Assembly: GCA_036496425.1 (NCBI GenBank)
Contig: DASXLG010000036.1
Coordinates: 1 to 36,943 of the forward strand
Source of the DNA: Terriglobia bacterium
Lineage (GTDB): Bacteria; Acidobacteriota; Terriglobia; 20CM-2-55-15
DNA: 36,943 nt
Direction: 5' to 3'
The position numbers were made by a program, and so were the translations under genes. Below the pieces are notes generated by a model that was not told where the DNA came from, ran no database searches, and saw only the letters and a program-made list of their open reading frames with translations. This document shows, piece after piece, positions 29,667 to 36,943 of this stretch. Position 1 is the stretch's first letter; every line of letters starts with the position of its first letter.

Positions 29667-32348
29667 ATGGTTAACCTGCTACGCCGGCTCGCATATTGGT
29701 TTCGCCAGCGCCGCGCCGATCGCGAGCTGGTGGAAGAAATCGAAACCCACCGGGTGCTCCGGCAAAAAGAGATCGAGAAATCCGGACTGTCTCCGGCCGA
29801 TGCGGAGCAGGCGAGCCGCCGCGCCATGGGCAACGTCCTGCTGGCGCGCGAGAATGCACGGAGCGCCTGGATTTCGTCGTGGCTGGATCAACTCTGGCAG
29901 GACATCCGATACGGCATACGGCAGCTCCGGAGCCATCCCGGTTTCACATGCATAGCCGTGGCGACCCTGGCGATCGGAATCGGAGCGAACACCGCTGTCT
30001 TTACGATCGTCAACGGCGTTCTGCTGGAATCGCTGCCGTACAAGCACCCGGAGCAGCTCGTGATGATGTTCGAACGGCTTCCAGGCTGGCCGGAGAAGTT
30101 CGGTTTCTCACCGCCGGATTTCGAACTCATCCGGCGCGAGTCGCGTTCTTTCTCGGGAATGGCGGCCTATCGAACCGCCTCTTACGAATTGGCCGGCATC
30201 GCCCAGCCGCAACGCCTTAGCGGAGTGCGCGTATCGTCCGAACTATTTTCAGTCATCGGTGTCGAGCCCTTCATCGGACGGCCGATCACATCCGATGAGG
30301 ACCGGCAGCAGGCTCATGTCGTCGAAATCAGTTATGGGCTGTGGTCTCGAGAGTTCGGCCGGGATTCTTCGATCATTGGAAGAACGATCCAGCTGGATCG
30401 CGAACCGTATGTGATCATCGGCGTTATGCCAAGGTCGTTCGATTTTCCTTCTCGTGGGCCGAAGATCAACGGGGACCCTGCGGATGTATTCCTTCCGATA
30501 TCGTTTTCGCAGGAGGATCGCGAAGCCTGGGGCATGCGGTACAACAACACGGTGGTCGCGCGCCTGGGACCGGGAGTGACATTAGATCAAGCACGCGCGG
30601 AAATCGCGAGCCTCGTGAAGCCGCTTATTCAACACTATCCGGCGATGATTTCCGGCTTCATCACAGGCTTGGCGATCCCCGTGATTCCCTTCGACGAGGA
30701 AGTCGTCGGCACGAGCCGGCGAATGCTGCTGATGTTAACCGCCGCCGTGGCGATGGTGCTTCTGATCGGCTGCGCCGATGTGGCCAACCTGATACTGACG
30801 CGGTCGAGCTCCAGGCAACGCGAGATGGCGATCCGGTCATCGCTCGGAGCCGGCCCAACGCGGATTTTTCGCCAGCTCCTCACCGAAGGACTGACGCTGG
30901 CGGCAGCGGGAGGAGCGCTGGCGCTGCTTCTGGCATACGGCTCGAAACGGCTTCTTCTTGCTTTCGCAGGACAGACGCTGCCGCGGGCGGAATCAATCAG
31001 CCTCAATTACCGCGTCGCCGGTTTTACCGCTCTGATCTCGCTGCTGACTCCGCTGATTTTCGCTGTCCTGCCCGCCTTTCGCGCCGCGCGGTTCTCTGAT
31101 GGCGATGCGTTGAAGCAGAGCACCCGAAACTCGACTCCCGGTCAGGGCCGCAGCCGCCTGCTGGGGATATTTCTCGTCGCACAAGTCGCGCTGGCGCTCA
31201 TACTTTCGATCGGCGCCGGGCTGCTCGTTCGCAGTTTCACGCGGCTGATGAGCACAGAACCCGGCTTTCGACCGGAGCAGGTCATCCACATCGCCATCAC
31301 TCTCCCCTCCGGCAGCTATGCGACGGGCCAGGCGATCAAATCGTTTTATCGTGAGGCCGTCGAAACCATGCAGCGGATTCCCGGCGTGAGCACCGCCGGA
31401 GCCGGCACGGATCTTCCACTGAGCGTTCGTGACCGGCGCACGTTCACTGGCGAAGGAACGACACGGCAGATTCCGGCATCAAGCCGGACGATTGCGACGA
31501 CCTGGGCTTCCGCCGGTTACCTCGAAACCCTGGGCATTCCGATCAAGCGGGGCCGCTCTTTGACGGATGCGGATACCCAGAGCAGTCCGCCGGTAGTCAT
31601 CATCAACGAGGCTGTCGCGCAGATGCTCTGGCCGGGCACGGATCCAGTCGGACATCGCATGAAATGGGGGATCGATGCCTCGGAGACGCCATGGATGACC
31701 ATTATCGGAGTGGCAGGCGATGTAAAACAGAGTACGCTGGACGTTCCCACCATCCCGCAGGCGTATGTGCCGGCATTCCAGGAGGGTGACGCTGCTTTCA
31801 CCGGCTTCAATCGAACCGTGCATGTCGTTGTTCGATCGAGCCGCGATGCCGATTCGCTGATCCCGGAGCTGCGCACCTCCATCCGCCAGATGGATCCGGA
31901 ACTTCCGGTAAAAGCACAGACGCTCACAGACGTGATCGGCGCATCGCTGCAGCCGCAGCGGTTCAGCATGAGCATCGTCATGCTCTTTGCTGTAATCGCA
32001 CTCGGCCTTTCCGCGATCGGAATTTACGGAGTTCTGTCGAATATCGTCAGCCAGCAGACGCAGGAGATCGGCGTCCGCATCGCTCTTGGAGCAACTGCTG
32101 GCAGCGTCATCTGGATAGTGCTTCGCCGGGCTCTGAAATTCATGACGATAGGCTTGGGGATCGGAATCATTGGAGCCTACGGCCTGACGCGACTGATGGC
32201 CGGCCTGCTTTATGAAGTCAGCCCCACGGACGCTGTCGCTTTTTTGGGAGCCGCAGTGGCCCTGACCCTTCTCGCGGTCGCGGCAAGCCTGGTGCCGGCA
32301 TGGCGAGCAGCAAGGATCGACCCGCTCACCGCGCTGAAGTTGGAATGA
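29667..32348 (+). CDS. ADOP-type duplicated ABC permease (MacB/FtsX fold)
   Basis: An 893-residue membrane protein. The N-terminal region (about 1-85) has the ADOP start with LADRELVEEIE-like helices. The first membrane helix (about 93-118, AVATLAIGIGANTAVFTIVNGVLL) is followed by a large MacB-like periplasmic domain (about 120-345), an FtsX core (about 350-470), a second periplasmic domain and a final FtsX core (about 770-890, ending AARIDPLTALKLE). Such orphan permeases are encoded without an ATPase gene, as here. AGGA lies about 8 nt before ATG 29667. It is co-transcribed with padR. A role in export or envelope signalling is likely; the substrate is unknown. Confidence 0.93.
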   Translation: MVNLLRRLAYWFRQRRADRELVEEIETHRVLRQKEIEKSGLSPADAEQASRRAMGNVLLARENARSAWISSWLDQLWQDIRYGIRQLRSHPGFTCIAVATLAIGIGANTAVFTIVNGVLLESLPYKHPEQLVMMFERLPGWPEKFGFSPPDFELIRRESRSFSGMAAYRTASYELAGIAQPQRLSGVRVSSELFSVIGVEPFIGRPITSDEDRQQAHVVEISYGLWSREFGRDSSIIGRTIQLDREPYVIIGVMPRSFDFPSRGPKINGDPADVFLPISFSQEDREAWGMRYNNTVVARLGPGVTLDQARAEIASLVKPLIQHYPAMISGFITGLAIPVIPFDEEVVGTSRRMLLMLTAAVAMVLLIGCADVANLILTRSSSRQREMAIRSSLGAGPTRIFRQLLTEGLTLAAAGGALALLLAYGSKRLLLAFAGQTLPRAESISLNYRVAGFTALISLLTPLIFAVLPAFRAARFSDGDALKQSTRNSTPGQGRSRLLGIFLVAQVALALILSIGAGLLVRSFTRLMSTEPGFRPEQVIHIAITLPSGSYATGQAIKSFYREAVETMQRIPGVSTAGAGTDLPLSVRDRRTFTGEGTTRQIPASSRTIATTWASAGYLETLGIPIKRGRSLTDADTQSSPPVVIINEAVAQMLWPGTDPVGHRMKWGIDASETPWMTIIGVAGDVKQSTLDVPTIPQAYVPAFQEGDAAFTGFNRTVHVVVRSSRDADSLIPELRTSIRQMDPELPVKAQTLTDVIGASLQPQRFSMSIVMLFAVIALGLSAIGIYGVLSNIVSQQTQEIGVRIALGATAGSVIWIVLRRALKFMTIGLGIGIIGAYGLTRLMAGLLYEVSPTDAVAFLGAAVALTLLAVAASLVPAWRAARIDPLTALKLE

Positions 32349-32362
32349 CGAGAAGGGAGAAA

Positions 32363-32419
32363 CCACAAGAAGCACAAGAAAAGAATTGGCGACTTCTGTG
32401 CCTCTTGTGCTTTTTGTGG
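32363..32419. repeat. Inverted repeat of the CACAAGAAGCACA family between convergent genes
   Basis: Arms at 32363-32379 and 32403-32419 pair over 17 nt with one mismatch (CCACAAGAAGCACAAGA against its complement). The stem lies 15 nt after the ADOP stop and about 30 nt before the end of the convergent barrel gene, so it may act as a two-way terminator. The same core sequence recurs in the larger inverted repeat at 33927-34011 on the other side of the barrel gene. Confidence 0.6.
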
Positions 32420-32448
32420 GCCCTCCCCACTTCGCAGACCTTGGGGCT

Positions 32449-33906
32449 TCAGAATCGGTTTTTGCCGTTGTCCTTGAAGTTCACCGCAAAGTAGGAATAG
32501 TTGAAGTTGGGTCCGGACGTCGTGTGGGCCAGGAACGAGCCGGGCATCAGATGTCCCACTCCGGCGCCGACGTTGACGTGACCGTTCAACTCGTACCAGC
32601 TGTAAACATCGCACTCTTCGCCGATGTGCGTTCCCGATCTGCCCGTTGCATCGCGAACGATCAAACCGCCGGACGTGTTGTAAAGGCCGTCGCTGGCTGT
32701 TGCCAGCGAAAAGTTGATGTATTGCGCCGTCAGAGTCCAGCGATGATGCGGCTCAACCGTAATGCCGCCGCGAGAGGCGGAAATATTCTGCCAGCCAAAC
32801 TGATCCGTGATCCCGAATCGATCGTGGGCCGTGGGATACATCGTGTCGAAAGTGCCATGAATCCCATCCGTGGAGTGGCTGTCCCCCGCAGCAAAATCGT
32901 ATTGCGTGAACAAACGCGGCTGCCCACGCAGGCTTTCGAATCTATATGCAACCCCGATGGTCGACGCCCACGCGTGAATCGCATTGGGACCGTCCGAACC
33001 GCGTTCGGCAATTGCTTCCGCCGAGTAATCCAGCATCCCTTTTGCTTTTCCCTTCAGGCGGACTCCGTAAGCTCTTTCGTTTTGTTTACCGTTCCTGCTC
33101 GCTGCGGCTTCCAGGGCAACGCTCGGCTGCGTACGCCATAGAACAAAGGGCTCGAGCACCGCGCCGGAAAATACATCATTGACGTAACCGTACGCCCCGT
33201 AAACGTCATTGCCTTTTTCGTGGCGGCTGATTCCGAAATCCCGTGTGATGACTGCCGATGCAGCAAATAGCCCTAACCGGTACCGCCTGTAATGAAGATT
33301 GCCGGCGACGGCATCGTAGGAACGTCCCTGATCGCGCCATTCCGAATTGGCAATGATCGTGTTGTTGTAATTGATCAGTTGCCTGCCGGCGCGCACGCTG
33401 AACCATTGCTTCTCGGGATCGCCGGCCTGCACATACGCGAGCTTCAAGTCCCATGTGTTTTCATTTGGCGGGCCGATCGGCGGATTTTCCGAGATCGGCC
33501 GGGCATCCTGGACCTGAGACACGATTTTCAGCCAATTGGTGGGCTGCAGATCCATCTGATACCGGAACCTGTTCAAAGAGTAGCCGTCGTCACTGCCCGA
33601 TTTGAAATTGGCGTCGTGGTTGTTCTCGTATCGAAGACGTTCTTCCGCCCCAAAACCGATCCACTTCGGCAGATGACGATTGAGCAGGCTTGCGGGATCG
33701 AAATTCCGGAAGTCGTAGGGTTCCACCGAACCGAATGTGCGGTACGCGGGCCCATTCAGAAAACTCAGAGGGTTCGACGCCGGACCGGTGATGAACGCGC
33801 CTCCAGCTGCGCTGGAGGCGTTCTGGGTGGTGACGTCATCCTGAGCGGCGAGCGGGACTGTAAAAATAAAAACAGATAAAACAACGAACAGTAGACTACG
33901 AAACAT
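32449..33906 (-). CDS. Alginate-export-like outer-membrane beta-barrel protein
   Basis: A 485-residue protein with a signal peptide (about 1-22, cleavage after PLAAQ). The mature part is rich in alternating aromatic and polar residues (RLRYENNHDANF, WFSVRAGRQLINYNNTII) and ends with F, as expected for an outer-membrane barrel. The RAGRQ...YNNTII stretch and the overall length match AlgE-type alginate-export proteins. It stands alone: no alginate synthesis gene is near, so it is better read as a porin of that fold. It is flanked on both sides by inverted repeats with the same core. Confidence 0.85.
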   Translation of the reverse strand: MFRSLLFVVLSVFIFTVPLAAQDDVTTQNASSAAGGAFITGPASNPLSFLNGPAYRTFGSVEPYDFRNFDPASLLNRHLPKWIGFGAEERLRYENNHDANFKSGSDDGYSLNRFRYQMDLQPTNWLKIVSQVQDARPISENPPIGPPNENTWDLKLAYVQAGDPEKQWFSVRAGRQLINYNNTIIANSEWRDQGRSYDAVAGNLHYRRYRLGLFAASAVITRDFGISRHEKGNDVYGAYGYVNDVFSGAVLEPFVLWRTQPSVALEAAASRNGKQNERAYGVRLKGKAKGMLDYSAEAIAERGSDGPNAIHAWASTIGVAYRFESLRGQPRLFTQYDFAAGDSHSTDGIHGTFDTMYPTAHDRFGITDQFGWQNISASRGGITVEPHHRWTLTAQYINFSLATASDGLYNTSGGLIVRDATGRSGTHIGEECDVYSWYELNGHVNVGAGVGHLMPGSFLAHTTSGPNFNYSYFAVNFKDNGKNRF

Positions 33907-33926
33907 CCGTTGTAGCTTAACGGGAA

Positions 33927-34011
33927 ACGGAACACAAAAGGCACAAGAAGCACAGGAAATCGGGGTTCAAAAACCGATTTTCTTGTGCTTCTTGTGCCTC
34001 TTGTGTTCCGT
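33927..34011. repeat. 85-nt inverted repeat of the CACAAGAAGCACA family
   Basis: Arms of 37 and 38 nt (33927-33963 and 33974-34011) pair with about two mismatches and one indel across a 10-nt loop. The arms contain GGAACACAA, AGGCACAAGAAGCACA and ATCGG. The stem fills the gap between the DUF3300 gene stop (34026) and the start of the barrel gene (33906), so it is probably in the 3' end of one message and the leader of the next. Its size is far above a normal terminator and its core recurs at 32363-32419. Confidence 0.75.
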
Positions 34012-34025
34012 TCCTTATCTAACTG

Positions 34026-35429
34026 TTATCGTCGGCCTCCACCGCCACCGTGCGATCCGCCACCATGTGATCCGCCACTACTGTGCGATCCGCCGCCGCC
34101 GTGGGATGAGAAGGATCCACCGCCGCCGCGAGAAACCGACGGAGCTGCCGAGCGTGCCATCGGCGCGCTGGACCGAGCTTGAGGTGCAAACGATCGAGCC
34201 TGCGGAGCGTTAGATCGTGCCTGCGGAGCATAGGACTGTGAAGGCGCCGCATACGAACGGTACCCGTTGCCCGGATTCCGCGACCGAGTGGCAGCGAAGG
34301 AATTCCTATTCGCGAAGCCTTGCGCCGTGGACCGGTTGGCAAACGACTGCCGCGGCGCGGCGCTCGGCATCGATGCGCGAGGAGATGCGGCAAAGCTGCG
34401 CGCCATCGGAGCTGCGCTACGCACGCCCGCCGTTCTCGGAGCTGCTATCCCAGCCTGACGGGCCGCCGGAGCGAATCGTTGAGCCACTGCATGATTCGAA
34501 TAAGGAACTCCCTGTCGATGGAATACATCGTGAGACCAAACCGACGTTCCCCTGAAGCCCGCAACGCGTGAGTTGAAGTTGAACCGGTTGGTAAACCCGT
34601 GGTTCACAAAGATCGTACGGCTGCCCCATCCCGGATGCCAGCCCCAGGCTCCCCAGCCACCCCAACCGACGCCGAAGAAACCGCCGATTCCGATACCGGC
34701 GCCGAAGAACAGTCCTGCGCTGAGCGGCGGATAGTACCAGGACGGGTACGGATAGTAGATCGGCGGGCCCCAGACGTACGCCGGATCATAAGACGGCACG
34801 TAGATAACGTCCGGATTTGCCGGCACAATCTGAACGACCGGCTGACCCGCGTCCGTCGTATTGATCACCTGCTGCTGCGGTGTTGAAGCAAGTTTTCCCG
34901 ACTGTTCCGCGGACACCCTCAGACGTTGAATGGCGCCCATGACGTCCGCCTGCTGATTCAAGAAAGCATTTCCGAGAGCGGTAGTCCAGGAAACGTCTTC
35001 GTTCAGCCGCTTCAGAACGTCCGGAAACATCACCAGCGCCTGGACGCTCGGATCCCAATTCTGAGAGGCGGCGGCCTGAGTCAGCGCCTGCCCCGACAAT
35101 TCGGGATGCTGCTGGAGCCACTGATTCGCTTCAACAACCTCAAGAGGGTAAGTCGACGCGACCAGGATCTGGCTGATCAGGGGATCGGGATAGAGCGCCA
35201 GAGGCGCAACTAATCCATCCATCTGATTGGGCGCGAGAACCTGCTGGTTCGCGGCCGGCACAGGAATCGGCTGGCCGGGAACCTGCTGTGCGGGAAACGG
35301 CTGCCCCGCCTCAGGTACAGGAATCGGCAGCGGAGCCTGCGAAAAACCCACTGCGGGTATAGACACCAACCCCAGCATGCAGATCCCTGCTACTGCTTGG
35401 CGAACATATTTCGTTATTTTTTCTCTCAT
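34026..35429 (-). CDS. DUF3300 secreted protein with low-complexity tail
   Basis: A 467-residue protein. A signal peptide (cleavage near VGFSQA, about residue 32) is followed by a Pro/Gln-rich linker and a DUF3300 domain (about 65-220), recognisable from MDGLVAPLALYPDPLISQILVASTYPLEVVEA and VIYVPSYDPAYVWGPP. A Tyr/Pro-rich and Gly/Trp-rich stretch follows. The last 130 residues are Ser/Ala/Arg-rich with repeated APQARS units and end in a Gly/Ser/His tract. I chose ATG 35429, preceded by GGGGGA about 5 nt away; a GTG ten codons earlier is possible. The function of DUF3300 is unknown. It lies 40 nt after the PEGA-like gene and is probably co-transcribed with it. Confidence 0.88.
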   Translation of the reverse strand: MREKITKYVRQAVAGICMLGLVSIPAVGFSQAPLPIPVPEAGQPFPAQQVPGQPIPVPAANQQVLAPNQMDGLVAPLALYPDPLISQILVASTYPLEVVEANQWLQQHPELSGQALTQAAASQNWDPSVQALVMFPDVLKRLNEDVSWTTALGNAFLNQQADVMGAIQRLRVSAEQSGKLASTPQQQVINTTDAGQPVVQIVPANPDVIYVPSYDPAYVWGPPIYYPYPSWYYPPLSAGLFFGAGIGIGGFFGVGWGGWGAWGWHPGWGSRTIFVNHGFTNRFNFNSRVAGFRGTSVWSHDVFHRQGVPYSNHAVAQRFAPAARQAGIAAPRTAGVRSAAPMARSFAASPRASMPSAAPRQSFANRSTAQGFANRNSFAATRSRNPGNGYRSYAAPSQSYAPQARSNAPQARSFAPQARSSAPMARSAAPSVSRGGGGSFSSHGGGGSHSSGGSHGGGSHGGGGGRR

Positions 35430-35469
35430 TGAATCCCCCGTTCCAGGAAACCTTGCCACTCACTTACCC

Positions 35470-35886
35470 CTACAGTTTAATATCAACTGTTCTTCCCGGG
35501 AGTACCTGAACCTTATCGTGGAACAGTGTCTGTCCGGCGCTGTTTCGCACTTCTATATCATGGTTGCCGGTCTGAAGAGGAAAGTGTTTCAGTTTTCCAC
35601 TTGATCCGGCAAATCCGCCATCAACATAGATGGAAGCGTCCTTCAAGTGCGTCTCGATTTTCACATCGCCGTGTGGCGAAACGCCGTAAATGCCGGCTGC
35701 CGGGTAATAGCCCGGGTAGTACCCCGAATAGTAATACGGTGAATAAAAGGCCGGACCCCAGCCAAATCCAAATCCATAGGCTGCATGAGGCCGGACTACG
35801 AAGCGCTGCGCCGCACCGGTTTGGGGCAGGACAACTATTGCCAACATTAGAGTTAACCCAGCTAACAAGCATTTCCGGAATGACAT
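35470..35886 (-). CDS. Secreted PEGA-like protein
   Basis: A 138-residue protein with a signal peptide (about 1-26, ending TGAAQ), then a Tyr/Pro/Gly-rich segment (about 38-65) and a small beta-sandwich in which DASIYVDGGFAGSSGKLKHFPLQTGNHDIEVRNSAG matches the PEGA pattern. PEGA domains are small surface or periplasmic modules. ATG 35886 has a very strong Shine-Dalgarno (AGGAGGG). It precedes the DUF3300 gene, and the shared aromatic-rich stretches suggest the two act in the same envelope compartment. No more specific role can be given. Confidence 0.82.
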   Translation of the reverse strand: MSFRKCLLAGLTLMLAIVVLPQTGAAQRFVVRPHAAYGFGFGWGPAFYSPYYYSGYYPGYYPAAGIYGVSPHGDVKIETHLKDASIYVDGGFAGSSGKLKHFPLQTGNHDIEVRNSAGQTLFHDKVQVLPGRTVDIKL

Positions 35887-36064
35887 GGACCCTCCTTTTT
35901 GGTCTCTTCTGCTCCTGATGTAATGGACGGGCGCAAGATTAAGCCACGATTAAATGGAGGTTATTTGCTGTTAAGAATCGGATTCCAGAGGAGATCGGTG
36001 AAAATCCGGGCCTCATCAGTATTTCGTCAGGGTGCGGCACCCATAAAAAGATCCTAATGACTTA

Positions 36065-36083
36065 GACGCCGGCTGTGGGCGTC
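36065..36083 (-). terminator. Possible terminator of the haem-protein gene
   Basis: Arms GACGCC and GGCGTC pair over 6 bp around a 7-nt loop, 20 nt after the stop of the minus-strand haem-protein gene. A run of T follows only about 15 nt later on that strand, so the signal is weak. The rest of the 217-nt gap to the PEGA-like gene shows no recognised element. Confidence 0.25.
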
Positions 36084-36103
36084 CGCTTCTTCTGAGTCGG
36101 CAA

Positions 36104-36943
36104 CTACATGTGAACGCTGGGCTTGGTATCGCGAAGGATTTCGAGAATCGCCCGCCGGTCGGCGGCGGAAAGATGGGCATATTTCGGGCTCTGATCCTTC
36201 CCGGACAGCACTTCGTCCAGACGCTGATACACGCGGTTGCGCGCAGCGCCTGGGAGATTTTCGAAAATATCGCTATAGATCATGTACGAGAGCGGATAGC
36301 GGAACAGGCGCTTTTGCAGATCGAAATCTCGAAGCGACCGTCCCTGCGAGTCGTGCGGACCCCGCTGTGGGAAAGTGGCCGTGAACGCGGATACACCCTT
36401 CACGGGATCGTGGAGCGGAGCCTCGTGGACAAACAACATGTAATCGACCATCTCGTCGACTGCACGATTCAGCGCTACCTTTGAACTGTCCAGCGTACCG
36501 GACGCAGATGCGCGGCGGAATTGCTGGCCGACACTCATCATGTCATTGGTCATGCGGGCCTGATGTTCGAGCGTCATCAAGGCAACGATATCGCTGGTGG
36601 GCGCCAGATACTTCGTCGTATCGATCTTCGAGTCGAGGGTCGTCAGATTCTGTGTGCCTTCTTTTTCGAGGTCGAACGGATGATCCGGGTCCGGCGCAAT
36701 GGCGTTGCCCATGTGGTGCACCGCACCGTGCGTCCCCGTGACGTACCATCCGCCCCACCGGTTTTCCAGCGGCGTGCGCTGATCGATACCTTCAAAGAAA
36801 GTACCGGTAACGAATGGCGTTCCATCCTGCTGCGGGTATACGGAAGAGACCACCAGTCCATTCGCCGGAGCGTGGCAGTTCAGACATTCGCTGGATCGCC
36901 TTTCGAAGCGTGGCTTTTCGGTCTTTTCCGTGTCGAGCGTGTA
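36104..36943 (-). CDS. c-type cytochrome-like protein, partial (C-terminal part)
   Basis: The frame is open to the right edge, so the start lies outside the window; 279 residues are visible. Close to the edge it has CLNCH, a CxxCH haem-attachment motif, followed by SVYPQQDGTPF and NRWGGWYVTGTHG, a landmark of multihaem-cytochrome-like periplasmic proteins. Further His residues are spread through the first 120 residues (HHMGN, LEHQAR), and only one CxxCH is seen in this part. The C-terminus (RLDEVLSGKDQSP to TKPSVHM) is helical. It is probably periplasmic and may be a haem protein of an electron-transfer chain. The family name is not certain. Confidence 0.75.
   Translation of the reverse strand, partial: YTLDTEKTEKPRFERRSSECLNCHAPANGLVVSSVYPQQDGTPFVTGTFFEGIDQRTPLENRWGGWYVTGTHGAVHHMGNAIAPDPDHPFDLEKEGTQNLTTLDSKIDTTKYLAPTSDIVALMTLEHQARMTNDMMSVGQQFRRASASGTLDSSKVALNRAVDEMVDYMLFVHEAPLHDPVKGVSAFTATFPQRGPHDSQGRSLRDFDLQKRLFRYPLSYMIYSDIFENLPGAARNRVYQRLDEVLSGKDQSPKYAHLSAADRRAILEILRDTKPSVHM

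Noticed and set aside
32449-33906. Alginate biosynthesis locus
   Set aside because: Only the barrel protein resembles alginate export. No polymerase, epimerase or acetylation genes are near, so a pathway is not supported.

Overview
The window reads as a chromosomal segment of a Gram-negative, GC-rich bacterium, most likely an Acidobacteriota member. The best taxonomic clue is the pair at 29328-32348: a PadR-type repressor followed by an 893-residue duplicated permease of the ADOP type (acidobacterial duplicated orphan permease). TolC/HlyD export, an alginate-export-type barrel, a DUF3300 protein and a c-type haem protein fit an outer-membrane-bearing relative. No rRNA, tRNA, CRISPR array, transposase or phage gene was seen. 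These conclusions come from reading the sequence, without database searches.

Layout. (1) 1-3925, minus strand: an efflux operon in the order TolC, HlyD/MacA adaptor, ABC ATPase, second ABC ATPase (cut by the window edge). It is divergent from (2) 4161-6927, plus strand: a sigma-54 activator and its NtrY-like membrane kinase, probably the regulators of the efflux operon. (3) 6938-25566: a dense signalling island with two stand-alone receivers, a MEDS-PAS-PAS kinase, a 2100-residue poly-HAMP hybrid kinase with a fungal Nik1-like repeat, a REC-PAS-kinase-REC hybrid, a MEDS protein coupled to a three-PAS hybrid kinase, and a PAS hybrid kinase. Apart from the NtrY-like kinase none of these kinases has an obvious membrane segment. 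Between them lie a frameshifted membrane-protein gene, a 65-residue small protein, a terminator and a 63-bp relic of a receiver domain. (4) 23833-28017: kaiC-kaiB-kaiB-hybrid kinase, every junction overlapping by 1 or 4 nt, with no kaiA. (5) 28120-29226: a predicted zinc aminopeptidase. (6) 29328-32348: padR-ADOP behind two matching dyads that bracket a promoter. (7) 32449-36943, minus strand: an alginate-export-like barrel flanked by two inverted repeats of one family, a DUF3300 protein, a PEGA-like secreted protein and a partial CxxCH protein.

How it may work together. The efflux and sigma-54 modules look like one regulated export unit. The signalling island holds six histidine kinases, of which four are hybrids carrying receivers, plus orphan receivers, which suggests a phosphorelay network. 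The most interesting unit is the Kai operon: a KaiC with a C-terminal coiled coil, two divergent KaiBs and a translationally coupled hybrid kinase, a plausible KaiA-independent timer with its own phosphorelay output. That functional reading is inference.
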